A DNA stretch of 64,000 bases from Cyclospora cayetanensis (Eukaryota > Apicomplexa > Conoidasida > Eucoccidiorida > Eimeriidae), in contig NW_020312747.1 in NCBI RefSeq assembly GCF_002999335.1, forward strand, positions 77,501 to 141,500, written 5' to 3'. Shown here piece after piece: positions 11,720 to 24,400 of this stretch (its first letter is position 1; every line of letters starts with the position of its first letter). The notes under the pieces were generated by a model. That model did no database searches and was not told the DNA's origin. It saw only the letters and a list, made by a program, of their open reading frames with translations. Both the position numbers and the translations under genes were made by a program.

Positions 11720-12803
11720 GCGGCCGTTCACGTCCACATCAAGGGATGGTTCTATCGAGGAGCGACTGGAAAATCTGCTTGTTGCCGAAACACGCCGTTG
11801 GCATGTACGGAGAAACAAAGAAAATAGCTACTTTTGTGAGCAGAGAGAGAGCAGCCGAAACGCCGTGAGGCAGTTGCTCCTGCACGCACTGCTCCCTAAA
11901 TCAGCGCTCCTGAAGCTCCTTTGACTTCAGGGTCTGGTTGCTCGTCTGTCCTCTTGTTGCACATCTCCCAGGTGCAACCAGCTCCGCCCTAGTAGGACGT
12001 GTGCGCGTGCTGCTTCTCGCGAAGGTGTATAAGGCTGCTCGAAAGATGCATCTCAGCAAACCCCGCAAGGAGGGCCTCTGCGGCTGGATAGGGGCACAAG
12101 AAGGCGAGGTAACAATAAGTGAGCGCGTTGCTGGCACCGAGAAAATACGTGTCATCGACCTTTCAGGCTAGTGAGGGATTTTGCATGCGAAAGGTTTTCC
12201 TTTGAGTGAGCAGAAGAGGCGCACAACTGGGCAGTCCCCCCCAACACACGTAGGATGAGGTCCAGCGTTTGATGCAGCTAAACACCGCATGCAAGAGGCG
12301 CCGAGTCGCGCTGCACTGGCAGAGCAGCTAGCTGGCCAGCCAAACGCTGGCGTGGCTGGAAGACGGCCCAGCGATGGAAAGCTCGAGGCGTTGGTGCTGC
12401 TTAAACGCCAAGAAAAAGTGGCTGCCGCAGATCTTCATCTGTGGTGAGCCGCGTGTAGCGAGAAATCGCCGCAGAGCAGCGTGTATGTACAGCTGCGCAC
12501 ACACCTGCAGGGCCGCGCCACGTCTTTGCCCGTGTGCTTCAGTGTCTCCATACGCAGTCTGCGTGCGCTTTCTTTTTTAGCGCTGCCCAGCAGTCTTCCC
12601 TCGAGTGCCTCAAGTCAAAAGCGAAAAAGACGCGAGGAGACGGTAGCAGACAGAGGCGCTCTGCATGCCGCGAGAAAGCCGTCGAGGTGCCACCCGACTT
12701 CCCCCGCGTATGTGCGTCTAATGAGAACGGTTTGCTAAGAGCTCGCCTACCCACAGTAGGCCAGCGCGAGCATCTGGAACCGCTGCAGCGCGCTGTTTCG
12801 TGA
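11720..12803 (+). CDS. Small multi-exon gene of unknown function
   Basis: Four candidate exons connect in phase: about 11720-11835, 11972-12118, 12266-12443 and 12581-12803 (TGA stop). The last junction is strongest: donor GTGAGC at 12444, a good polypyrimidine tract with TTTTTTAG before 12581, and a split Cys codon. Exon text is clearly protein-like and not repeat-driven, for example ERLENLLVAETRRWHVRR, KVYKAARKMHLSKPRK, GKLEALVLLKRQEKVAAADL and EKAVEVPPDFPRVC. The product is basic and helical, with no domain I recognise and no membrane segment. No ATG was found in the first exon, so a further 5' exon is expected between 10.5 and 11.7 kb. It lies convergent with the CWC22 gene. Confidence 0.5.
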
Positions 12804-13500
12804 AAAAGTGACTGCAACGCGGCAGTAGAAGGCGCGCAGCCCAATACGAGGCCTCCCGTACGGCAGAGTGCTTAGGCGTTGCAGCCCTCCCTGCATCTTA
12901 AGGTGCTGCGTCAGCGACGTCACCTCCTTTGGTGCGGCAGATGTCTTAGGAGCACTGAGAAGCGGCTGGCGCTGCCGAGAGGCAGCTGATCGGAATCTAT
13001 GGCCCTCTGATTAAACTACGTAGAACTGTGACGGCCAAGCTGACCAAGGAGCTAGAAAGCGCAATCGAACGCCACACTTCATGGCGATTAGGGTCGCTCC
13101 AAGCACACCCAGACTAGCCTACGCGCGAAGCAAAAGCCACTGCCAAAACCCAGTCAAAAGGCAGCAGCAGGCATGTGATGCAGCCGTCCCCTCGCGCGCG
13201 CGTCGAGGCAACACCTTACACGCCCAACCTACCCCACTGCAGCCAGTCGTGCAGCTAAAGCAGCTGCTGAGCTCGCTCCTTGCCTAGGTGCCCCCACAGC
13301 AGCTGCAGCAAAAGTCGCGGCAAAAATCCCCTTGAAGCCAAGAGGGAAGCGTAGTCTAGGGCCCCCCCCGTCCACACGGCTAGCTACAGGCGAGGCACAG
13401 TCCTCCGGGGGGTTTTTCCACACACTATTAACCCTCACATCACTAGAGAACACGGATAGAATGGGGGAGGGGGGAGTGGACGCATGGAAAGCCGCAGCCA
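12804..13500. other. Spacer between convergent genes
   Basis: About 700 bases between the unknown gene (+) and the 3' end of CWC22 (-). Nothing recognisable is seen. It should hold both 3' UTRs and polyadenylation signals. Confidence 0.5.
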
Positions 13501-16500
13501 TCAGTCGCTGTCTGAGCTGCTCCCGCTAGAGTCTGTATCGCTGCTAGAACTGCTAGAACTGCTAGAGCTGCTGGACGATGAGGAGGAGGACGAGGAAGAG
13601 TTCGCCAGCTGTTGTTGCTGCTGCTGCAAGTGCGCCTGGTGCTGCATTTCTGCAAGCAGCTGACGCTGGTGATCGGTGAGCCCACCCAACCCAATAGCCG
13701 TAAAGAAGTTGATGCAGAAGCGCACATTGCGTGGATGATCCTGAGGGAAGAGGCCCTGCAGCGCATGCAAAAAGCAAAGCCCCAAGCAACCCTGGCCTTA
13801 TTCTTCTTCCCTACAGTGCAGTGCAGTGCAGTGCGCATGCCTTCAAGTCCAACTCAGCATCTGAGGAGGGGTACACGGCCGAATGGCGGCTGGCACAAGG
13901 CGAGACAGCGCTTTGTAACAAGCAGGAAAGTGCAGTCTCGATGCTCTTCTTATACATCGCTTCCCAGTCTACGAACGGGGGATTGCACTGCTCGGCGACA
14001 GAAAAGTTGGAAGCAGAAGACACCAAGGCCGATGGAGGGAGGGCGTTGGACGCAACTTTCCCCTCTCTCAGTTTGCGTTTGCGTCACCTTGATGTATGCT
14101 TTCATATCTGGGTGCATCAGGCGATCGTTTAGCGTTCGGATGCCAAGAGTCTCGCTCATATCTTGCAGCAAAACCTTCAAGAAGATACGGCCAGACGATG
14201 TGGTTGCCTCCTCCGTCAGCTCGAATACTTCCAGCACACTCCAGGGTACTGCGTCTGAGAAGGAAAGAAGCCTCCATGCGTTCCGCCCCCTCTTCCCGAT
14301 CCATGAATAAAAACGTGCATACGCGATAAGACGAATCTCAGAAAAGTATCACAGCCACGGCATGTACTGTACAGCGCGCAACAGGCACGACGCCTCTGGA
14401 AGCGCAGTGCTACGCAAGAGCGCAACCCCCTTGTGACAAGACACAAGAATGCTGCGCATTTGATGCTTCGGAGATGGAATGATGAAAATGCAAGACAACC
14501 CTCCAGAGTAACACTTGGAGGACCACCACGCTTGAAATCGACCCGGAGACAGCAGGAAATCGTTTTGAACATTTCAAATGCAGCTCCATAAACAAGCGGC
14601 ACTTCCGCAACAACACACTCGCCCGTGCGTAATGAAAAAAATACGTCGGCAACGCATACAGCACACCTTCCTCTCACACACAACAGGATGCATGCGGCAA
14701 GGCTTTTTCTACAAAACAGTGGGATAGACCGCACAGACAAGTCGAGGAAAGGTGCAACAGCAGCGAAAAATAGATGTAGAAACGTGTACATACATCTAAA
14801 AATACAGAGAGAGGCAGAGAGAGCGAGAGAGCTTGAGACAGATGGAGAACTTGAGACAGAGAGAGAGAGAGCTTCATGCGGCGAGGGAGTGCTTGAAGGT
14901 ATTTCAAAGAGGGAGATGCAGGGGAAGAGGAAGAGAAATCAGCAGGAAAAGGATGCATGGAAAGGGTGTAGGCTTGCCTGAGGTCAGTAAGTGCGCAAAG
15001 AACTTTGCAGTATTTCGAAGTTTGGCTGTTTCGAGGCGGTGAGCCTGTGAAAGAAAGTAGGTTGCTCTTGCCAAAGAAGAAAGGTGTTTGCACAAAATAC
15101 ACGTTAAGTGCATGCACACATGCCTACGTCTAGCATCCCTACCAGGGGGTCATAGAGAGAGCGATTCAAGGCGTCCTGTGCAGCATGAAGGCGTGATACT
15201 GACGCAAACCAATGCATAGAGGAGAAACCGAAGAATGCATGCACGAGGAAAGCATCAGCAGCATGGGGGACGAAAAACACAACTTGACCCCTCGACGGAT
15301 TCGCTTGGTTCTACTCCTGTCTATCGTCGTTTAATCTCACACCCACGTATTGTCGCGCAGCGCGTTTCGAGAGCACCCCGTGAAAAAAGTGCGCACAGCC
15401 CACTCCCCATAAAGGCCGGCAGCCACCAGCAGCAGCACAGCATGCAAAAACACGGCTGAAAAACTTGGGAAAGCGGAGCTGCATGCAAGGGTACGCGAAA
15501 CGTCGAATCTGCACACACCAGCGCGTATTGCCGTTTGAACGCTTCCTGAAAGCACTCGCAGTACGCTGCTTTTAATTTGGCCAGTCGCTCAGCTTGCAAC
15601 GCAAAAAATCTCTGGAAAGTCCTCTCCATAGCACAGCAGTCGATGAGCATCACTGCCACCTCCATCTCTAAATCCTCCTAAGCAGCCAGCAATTGAGGAC
15701 AAGAAGAAACGCAAAAAACGCTCATAAGAAGCGAGATGAAAGGCATGACACGAGGCACTTGCAACACCGCGCGTCCTTCCTCCCCTTCTTTCTATCCCCT
15801 TCCATCGTCTCCCTGCTTTCTATCCCCGTTCATCTCCCCCCTTCTTTCTATCCCCTTTCATCTTCTCCCTGCTTTCTATCCCCTTTCATCTTCTCCCTGC
15901 TTTCTATCCCCTTTCATCTTCTCCCTGCTTTCTACCCCCTTTCATCTTCTCCCTGCTTTCTATCCCCTTTCATCTCCCCCCTTCTTTCTATCCCCTTTCA
16001 TCTTCTCCCTTCTTTCTATCCCCTTCCATCTTCTCCCTGCTTTCTATCCCCTTTCATCTCCCTCGATAAGACGCAACACCCCCTATGACGCCACAGGCAG
16101 GCCAGGGAAGCAACATAGACAGACGCACACCTTTGCGGGAGTGCTCAAAACGATTTCATATGCAGAAGCAACCGCAACAACCCCCCTCCCCTCTCTCCTC
16201 CCTCCCTAATAGCATGCTCGCAGGCATGCAGACAACCACCCCTCATCCCCGAGCAACACACACCGCAGCATCCTCTCCACCAGAGAAGAAGCTCGACGTC
16301 AGCCTACATACCTGGATGTTCATCTTTAAAATCTTATGAACACACTCTTCGGCATTGAGCGACGACATGATGCACAAATAGATCGTCTTGCGCAAATTTA
16401 CAATGTCTTGATCTGTCATATCCTTAATTTGAATCTGCTTCTTCGCGCCTGCCTCCTGCACGCCAACCCCAACGACACAGTCACACCCCCTCCATAGATC

Positions 16501-19500
16501 CTATACAGACACTACAGAGAAACATACCAGCACCATGCTAGAAACCATGTCCCCTCCCCTTCCCCCAAGCCGCTAAAAAACGCCCCTACACACCTCCTTC
16601 TCCTCCTCCTCCTCTTCACTTGACGCCTCCTCCTCAGAATCCTCCGAGGATGCTTCAGAGCCTGAACATCAGCACATACACACATATAATACACAGATAC
16701 ACACATATAATACACAGATATACACATATAATATGCAGATATACACATATAACATACAGATATACATACATCCACAGATACACATATACACACGTGCAGT
16801 TTGCATGAGACACGCCTCCCACGCAAGGCGTGCTAAGTATCCTCGAGCAGAGAGGCAACAACCAGCCTTAGCGGCTGCTCTCCATGCCTCCACACGTCGC
16901 TGCGCAGACAACCCTGCACACTGCCCGAAATATCCTCGAGCACACCTGTTGAGACTTCGCCAAGAATTTCCTTCGAAAGAGCACTCCATTTCTTCTCATT
17001 TGCCTCATATTCCTGCAGTTGCAGCAGGCGTGACACCGTAGAACGCATTGCAGTCGGCAGCAATACAGCAGAGCTTGTCGGACGGACAGGCAGCGTCTGT
17101 CGATCGAATTATACACGAAGCCAAAGCAGCCATACGACGACGAAGTGATGGCAACAGACAATCCTTGAAGGGAAGAGACGCCGTCCGCGAAAACAAGGAG
17201 GCAGGCGGGAGCCGCCATCCCTGTCAGCTCATAGTCAGCGCGCCCTTTTAAGAATGATTCAGCAGAATGCAAGGCGTTTTTCGCCACACTAAACGCAACA
17301 GCTAAATAGCTAAGGCTGCGTACATCCGGTTCCTGTGCCTTGAAAATATTGAGCATCTCCTCTCCCTTGATAGAGGTATCAAGCAAGTCAACTTCATGCG
17401 TAATCTTGTCCTCTGCTTCAACCAGATCTAAATCATCTACAACCTAGGAAAAACACACAGGATTTGCATATATATATATATGCACTAAACTGCAATTCAA
17501 ATGCGCCTCTCTGCGCAACTCCATGCAACAACGCCTATCTATGCAACAACGCCTATCTATGCAACAGAAGCAAGGCATAAGATACAATTTTTCTTGACTA
17601 ATTTGAACCGTCCGTTCGCTGTGAGTTGCTGCACAGCTGGCTGGAGAGATAAACAGACGGGTGCAGCGTGAAGCACTAAGAAGGGAGGACGACAGAGAGA
17701 AAAGGGGGGGGAGTCGTGTTCGTCCTTCGTACGCCTGGAAAATCTTTGAATCCATTTCTCCGGATATCCCAGAGTGCCTCGATGGAGTACTGCGTTTTCT
17801 TGTCAGTTTCGCCTTGTTGGAGGATAGCTCGAAGGCGCTCAAAAGCCGCATCAAATCCTGGCTTGCACACGTCCTCGAGCACCTGACCAACAGCCTGAAT
17901 CGCACGCGCAGCGTTGCAAAAAGACGCATGACACGGAGGGAGGAGGCGTGTGCGCAAGTGGACTAAGGGCGAGACGTGGGAATTCCAAGTCTAGCAAGCG
18001 AAGCCAGTCTGAAGCGGTAAGCAGCAAGCGAGGCGAAAAGGCGAGTCGTCGAGACACGGCGCGAGGATAGGGTGCCCGCTCAAGGAAGCAGCCACACATC
18101 CACACGCAGGTACAAGCAAACACACTTCTTAAGCAGCTTTGTTTGGAGAAAGTAATGCAGCGAAAACGCGAAAGGCGCACAGACAGACACTCTCGAAAAG
18201 ATTTCCAGAAATGCCCGCCGGGGAGAGCACAAGAAGAAATAAACACATGTAGCAGGGGAGAGGAGTAGCTGTACAGCACATGCATATATATATATATATA
18301 TCTATATGTGTGTATATGTATATGTATATCCATATGTATATCTATATGTATATGCATATATATATATATCTATATATATATGTATATGCACATACAAAGA
18401 TGAATATATGAACATGCCTCTTAGGCTGCCGCTCAGAGAAACACCCACCTTCAGAAAGCCAATGCAGACTTCGACTGAATCGTTGGTTGGTTCCTGTAGA
18501 AGCAGCTCGCAAAGCTGCAACGCTAGCAGTTCGTGGGCGACGCGTTGATTGACCAGATGAGCGAAAAATTCCACGCACGCCATACACACGATTTTGTCGT
18601 TTCGTCTGTATGCGCGCCTGCAGCAGCAATGAAGAGCATCCATACGCGGCAGCGCAAGGGAGAAGATTACACTGCCCACCCACAAAAAATGCGAGCTTGA
18701 TGATCGCCGCACGCAGAGGCGCACCAGTTGCACGGAGCACCGGGCAGCGCACAAAGGTAGCGGGGGGGTGAGTATGACACACCAAAAAGCCTCCCTTCTT
18801 TCCCCTTCCTCCTTTCTCCCCTGAACAGCTGCCAGGGGTCGCCTATCCGTCTCCCAGCTCACCGGAACTGCAGAATGACACGCTTGATGACGAGCTCGCC
18901 AATATCCGGCAGTTTGCTGTTGACAATGCAGAGCAGCGCCGCATACACCGCCGTAAATCCTGGGCTTGCGAGTTGCGCTCGAATAATGGCACGGCAGAAG
19001 AGGCCCCGCCCACGCACGAGATTTTCTCGGAAAAGCTCCTGCGCACGATGCCAGGCGAACGCAGACGAGTCTCCACCAGGTGGAGAATTTCAAGACACCC
19101 TCACACACACGCGCAAGCTCGCAGCTTGGCGACAGAGACGCAACTGACTCCCCCTCCCCCCTTCACGCACATGTTGGGAAAGAGGCGCACACGGCGATTT
19201 CAAAAAAAACGCAGCCGAAAAAAACCACCAACAATAGAGGCCTCCATCGATGGCGGGGTTGACGGACCATGCGCATGTTTTCATCATGGCATCTGCAACC
19301 ACTCCGGGAGCAAACGCGGCAGCGCGGCTATGTTTACCTGAACGAGTTGCGTGATATTTGAAATATTCACTTTGTTGACGAGCCCATTAATACTTTTTCT
19401 GAGCGCTTCCCACATTTGACGCTGGTAAGCTGTACTCTTGGTATCGTCCGTTTTCTGCTGCAGCCTCGCCAACTTGAACGGCGGTACGTACACCCCGCCT

Positions 19501-20803
19501 GCAGAAACGCGCAGGGCACACCGTCTTGCGCATCCCCACCGATTTCCTGCTTTATTTATGAGCAAAGACAAACAAAGCGATCTCCGTCTGCGCGAAAAAA
19601 GGCAGATCCTGCAGAGGCACAGCCAGCTGCGGTAGTACGCACACCCGAACCCGCCTCCATCGGCGAATTCAAATACATCAAGAAACACACACACACACCA
19701 ACAAACGCATACATCGAAACAAGGCAGCGCCCCTATGGCCGCGAATATCAACCAAATTCATCTACTCAGAAAGAGAGGCACACCACAGCACACGCTTTCT
19801 GCGTCCTCCATCTCCGCACAAAACAGAGCACGCCACCCATACACACTTCGAAGACAAACTATATTCACATACACACATGCACAGATACACACACATATAC
19901 ATACAGATACACACACATATACATACAGATACACACATGCACAGATACATGCACATACACACACATACACGCATACAGAGGTACACACATACACACACAT
20001 ACACCTATATACACACATGCACATATGTACACACACATACACCTATATACACACATACACATATACAGATACACACATACAAACGTACACATATATACAC
20101 ACATGCACATATATACACGCATACAGAGGTACACACATACACACACATACACCTATATACACACATGCACATATGTACACACACATACACCTATGTACAC
20201 ACATGCACATATACAGATACACACACATACACCTATATACACATATACATACACGTATATACACAAATGCACATATCTACACACACATACACATCCATAC
20301 ACACATGCACATATACAGATACACACACATACACATACATACACACACAAGCACACACACATACACATCCATACACACATGATGCCCTCGCGATAGACGT
20401 TTCCTTGCACGCGAACCCCTTCTTACCTGCCCTGCCAATGTCTTCCGCCGTAACCTTTTTTATTTTCCTTGCAGCATACGCTTCCATGTCCTTATCAACA
20501 GCGGGAGGCGCTTCATCAAGCGTAGATCCATCGGGTTCCCTCTTGACCCCCTTCCTCGCTCCCTCCCCTCCACCTCCCCCCCCCTCTGCTCTGCCTCTGC
20601 CTTCCTGTCTGTTACTGCTGCTGCTCCTACGCCGACTGCTGCGGCTGTAAGGAGGCTGCTGTTTGCGCGGACGGCCATCATCACGAGCAGCCTCAAGTGC
20701 TCTTTGAAACGTTCTTCCTGCTGCCATACGTGAATCGCTCCCCCCCCCCTTCCCACGACGGCGAGAACTCACGCGGCGGTTTGCTGCAGTACTCTTGCTG
20801 CTG

Positions 20804-20843
<40 letters not shown>

Positions 20844-21048
20844 GATTCCGACGTCGGCGTTCCGCAGAGCGCAGAGGCCGTGGAGTGTCTTCAGGCTCCG
20901 TCTTCACTCGAGCAGTCGAAGAATCCTCATTGCCCTCTCTTTCTCGCTTTCTGGAAATAATGGCTTTTGAGGTTCTGCCCTCCTGAGATGGGAGTCGAAA
21001 GCCGTCTCTGCGACTCAGAGCTCCAGAGCCACGATGCCACTCTGCCAT
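13501..21048 (-). CDS. CWC22: Pre-mRNA-splicing factor CWC22 (MIF4G and MA3 domains), complete, 13 exons
   Basis: Exons, in order: 21048-20427, 19498-19338, 19038-18863, 18617-18449, 17894-17733, 17443-17324, 17012-16946, 16661-16594, 16455-16312, 15677-15519, 15044-14978, 14254-14088, 13755-13501. All join in phase and give 778 residues. The N-terminal exon is an Arg/Ser-rich tail. Exon 2 opens the MIF4G domain ([25 protein letters not shown]), continued by [24 protein letters not shown] and [16 protein letters not shown]. An acidic linker ([16 protein letters not shown]) precedes the MA3 domain from about residue 516 ([53 protein letters not shown]). CWC22 belongs to spliceosomal complexes and, in animals, delivers eIF4A3 during exon-junction-complex assembly. 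The protein ends soon after a poly-Ser tract and lacks the long Arg/Ser C-terminus of vertebrate homologues. The intron at 14977-14255 has a GC donor. Confidence 0.96.
15779..16065. repeat. 28-bp pyrimidine-rich minisatellite in CWC22 intron
   Basis: About ten copies of a 28-base unit made of TCCCTGCTTTCTATCCCC and TTTCATCTTC, some copies shortened. It sits in the intron between CWC22 exons 9 and 10 (16311-15678). On the transcribed gene strand it is purine-rich. The period is not a multiple of three, so the open frames in it are artefacts. Confidence 0.9.
16675..16796. repeat. ACACATATAATACACAGAT minisatellite
   Basis: Tandem units of about 20 bases with small variants, located in the CWC22 intron between exons 7 and 8. 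Non-coding. Confidence 0.85.
18282..18398. repeat. TATATC/TATATG microsatellite
   Basis: Alternating TA with ATGTAT and ATATCT variants, inside the CWC22 intron between exons 4 and 5. Confidence 0.85.
19866..20383. repeat. Long ACACATAC satellite block in CWC22 intron 1
   Basis: Over 500 bases of CA-rich units (ACACATACAC, GATACACACA, ATACACCTATATACAC) with a longer repeat visible at about 110-125 bases. It lies wholly in the first CWC22 intron (20426-19499). Open frames of His/Thr/Tyr on this strand and Cys/Val/Tyr on the other are artefacts of the repeat. Confidence 0.9.
20796..20841. repeat. CTG run coding poly-Ser in CWC22 exon 1
   Basis: Uninterrupted CTG units on this strand read as Ser codons in the CWC22 frame. 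A second Ser tract from mixed codons lies at about 13,535-13,610 in the last exon. Confidence 0.9.
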
Positions 21049-21076
21049 GCGTCTCTCTCCGCCATCGTAGTGACGA

Positions 21077-21277
<201 letters not shown>

Positions 21278-21459
21278 ATTATATCTTTTTTTCTTTCAAT
21301 CTCGGAAGCGCGGATAGGGGGAAGGGCAGCAGAAGAAAGCCATACTTCGTGGCATCTCTGCCCTAGCGTGTACTCTCGCTGCCGTCGCTCCCTTCTTGGG
21401 TGTGATCTGTGACACACAGCTGGATGCGTCGCTGCTCGGCTCTCTGTTGCTGCTTGTAG

Positions 21460-24400
21460 ATTCGACATTCTGAGGACTAGCCGCGGTCCATTCGTGTGCG
21501 ACGTGAATGGCTTCTCCTTCGTCAAGTCGAACATCAAGTACTACGATGACTGCAGCAGCATCATTCGTCTGTATTTCCTCAAGAAGCTTGCGGACCGCTG
21601 CGCGCGGAACGCTCTCCACGCAGCAACCTCCGGAGCGGCTGCTGCCTTGCGGCAAAGACAGCAGAACCTCGAGCAGTACCTCGCGCAGCAGCAGCGGCGC
21701 TGCCCTCACGGCTCCTCAGCCCTTCCCGAGCTCTTTTGGATACCTCCTGGCCATGCGACGGAGGCTTTGCCGCCTTCTCTGGGGGGAGATGCCAGCGGCG
21801 AAAGCGCTGCCTCGCGTATTCCCAGGTGTCTCTGCATGGCATTGGAAAGCGAGGAGGAAGGCGACGGCACTGAGGAGGAGCTGAGAACCGTCGTGGTGGT
21901 CATGCGGCATGGCGATAGACGCCCTAAGCAGAAGCTGAAATTCCTTTCCACGCAGCCTCTCCTCCTGCAGTACTTCAGCAAGCAAGCCAGCAAAAAGGAG
22001 CTGAAGCTGAAGAGCCCTGAAGAGCTTCGTGATCTCCTGGACAGAAACACGGATATCATAACTGCACTGGTGCGTGGCTACGTTTTTCCGAATTGCCGCT
22101 TGTTCTCGGGAGGCAGAGGGAGGGGGAAAGGGGCGGTGCTCTTTGCGCTGCGGAGGGAATAAAAAGGCAGAAGGGGAGGAATAATTAAAAGGCAGAAGGG
22201 AGCGTTGTAAATTCTGGTGGCTTCTTTTTCTGTGTTTGTGTGTGCCACGCACAAAAGCACGGGTATCTGTTGGCGAATGGGAGCCTGTTTCTTGAATTGA
22301 GTTGCGGCGTAGCGTACTTGTTGGGCATCGAACTTGCGCCAGAACTTAGCTCTATGTGAAATTATTGCGTGCTTCGCGCTCAAAGCTTGATGAACGTGTC
22401 TCCGTAAGAGTCTTCAGTGCCTGCATCTGCAAGCTAGGGTGCCCTTTTGGCTGTGCGTCTTGCGTTTGCCTGTGTAGGGGCGGCAAGTAGCAGTGGCCAC
22501 GCAGGAGCAGCAAACGGAGAAAAAGCCGCCTTTCCCGTTCGAAGGCGGCGATGCCTCTAGTGCGCAGCAGCGTGAGAGCAGCGTCGGTGCGGTCGAACGG
22601 CAGGGGAACTTGGAAGCTCTCAAGGCAGAGCTGAGACTGCATAAGCAGCTGCAGAAGGTGCTCTTGCAAGGGGACGGATTTGCGGGGATCAATCGCAAGA
22701 TTCAGCTGAAGCCGAAGCGGTGGGGTCGAGGGCACCAGCCAGACACGCAATCGTCGGTGCCTTGTTCGACGGCACCCTTGAAAGACGCTGCCTTTTCCGC
22801 CCAGCAGCAGCAGGAGGAGACGGTGATGGTCGGTGGGGGGTCGATGCCTCAGGTGTCTGATCAGCTCCAGCAGATCGAATTCGGCAGACAAGGATCGGCG
22901 ATGGTGTTGAGTGCAGCCTCGGGATCCACCCCGAGTGTTCTTCGCACGTGCAGTGTGCCTCTGCTGACCTCCCCGCCTCTCTGCATGCTCTCTTCCCCCG
23001 CTGCTGCTGCCTCCTCCTTCCCACTCGTTGCCGTCGAGGCAGCAGCTCCCCATGGCATTGTCGGTGGATCTCTGTCTGCAGACATGCCCGCAGGAGTTGC
23101 TGCAGGAGCTGCTGCCGCTGCGGCGGCAGCGGCAGCTGCCGAGAGTTGGCAACAAAAAGCTCACGAATTCGTAGGCGCTGCTTGCAACGCTTCCCCGCCT
23201 CGCACGGTCTCTCCAACAAAGCAGACAACAAGTCCAGCCGGCACTCACACCAGCAGCAGTGCGAACTGGGGAAGTGGCAATCCACCTGCACCAAACAACG
23301 CTTGCTTGGAGAGCTGCGTGGTTGTTGCAAAGTGGGGAGGCGAACTCACTGCCATCGGGAGAAAACAGGCGGAAGACTTGGGGCAGCGGTTCCGCTATCA
23401 ACTTTACCCTGGTGCGTCTTTCTCTCTCTCTCGTGTGCTGCGACACGTCTTCCAGCGGCAATTTCTATGCAGCCGCAGCAACAAGGCTTGAGGGAGTTAG
23501 AACGCCTCCCTCCTGATGGCAAACGCGGTTTCACACCATGAGCGAGAGGCATTTCCAGAAAAAATCGCACAGACACAACAATATGACACCTGAATGGGTA
23601 TGTGTGTGTGTATATGTGTGTGTTTGTGTGTTTACGTATATGTTTTTGTGTGTGTATGTGTGTATGTTTGTGTGCATGTGTATGTGTGTTTATGTGTGTG
23701 TTTGTGTGTTCATGTGTGTTTATGTGTGTATGTTTGTGTGCGTGTGTATGTGTGTTTATGTGTATGTATTTATGTGTGTTTATGTGTATGTGTGTGTGTT
23801 TGTGTGTTTACGTATATGTGTATGTGTGTTTATGTGTGTATGTGTGTTTGTGTGTGTATGTTTGTGTGCATGTGTATGTGTGTTTTATGTGTGTGTTTGT
23901 GTGTTTATGTGTGTTTATGTGTGTATGTTTGTGTGCATGTGTATGTGTGTTTATGTGTGTATGATTTATGTGTGTTTATGTGTATGTGTGTGTGTTTGTG
24001 TGTTTATGTATATGTGTATGTGTGTTTATGTGTGTATGTGTGTGTGTGTTTTTTTTTGTGTGCATGGCGCTGCAGGAGACAGTGCAGGTCTTCTGCGGCT
24101 GCACAGCACCTTCCGTCACGACTTTAAAATATATACAAGTGACGAAGGGAGGTGTGTGTGTGTGTTTCTTTCTTTCTCCCTCCCTTTCCCTGGTTTTTTT
24201 TGCTTGCACCTTGTGCTTGAGCTGACGCCTCTCTTGAGGCGCTCTCTCAGTGCGCGACGTTTGCAGCCTTCTTGTCCACTTCAGGCCTCTTCTGCGAGCA
24301 TGCCTGTGTCTGCAGATGCCAGATTACTTCTGCAGCCTTCACCAAAGGCTTCTTGGATCTTGAAGGCGAGCTGACTCCCATCCTTGTAGCCCTCGTCATA

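Noticed and set aside
15693..16209. Ser/Pro/Phe/Leu-rich frames of 130-157 codons
   Set aside because: Direct product of the 28-bp pyrimidine minisatellite; the same text recurs in all three frames and it lies inside a CWC22 intron.
19416..20650. His/Thr/Tyr-rich frames of 200-326 codons
   Set aside because: Encoded by the CA satellite of CWC22 intron 1.
23538..24374. Cys/Val/Tyr-rich frames up to 278 codons
   Set aside because: Encoded by the TG satellite in a PPIP5K intron; flanking exons are fixed by homology.
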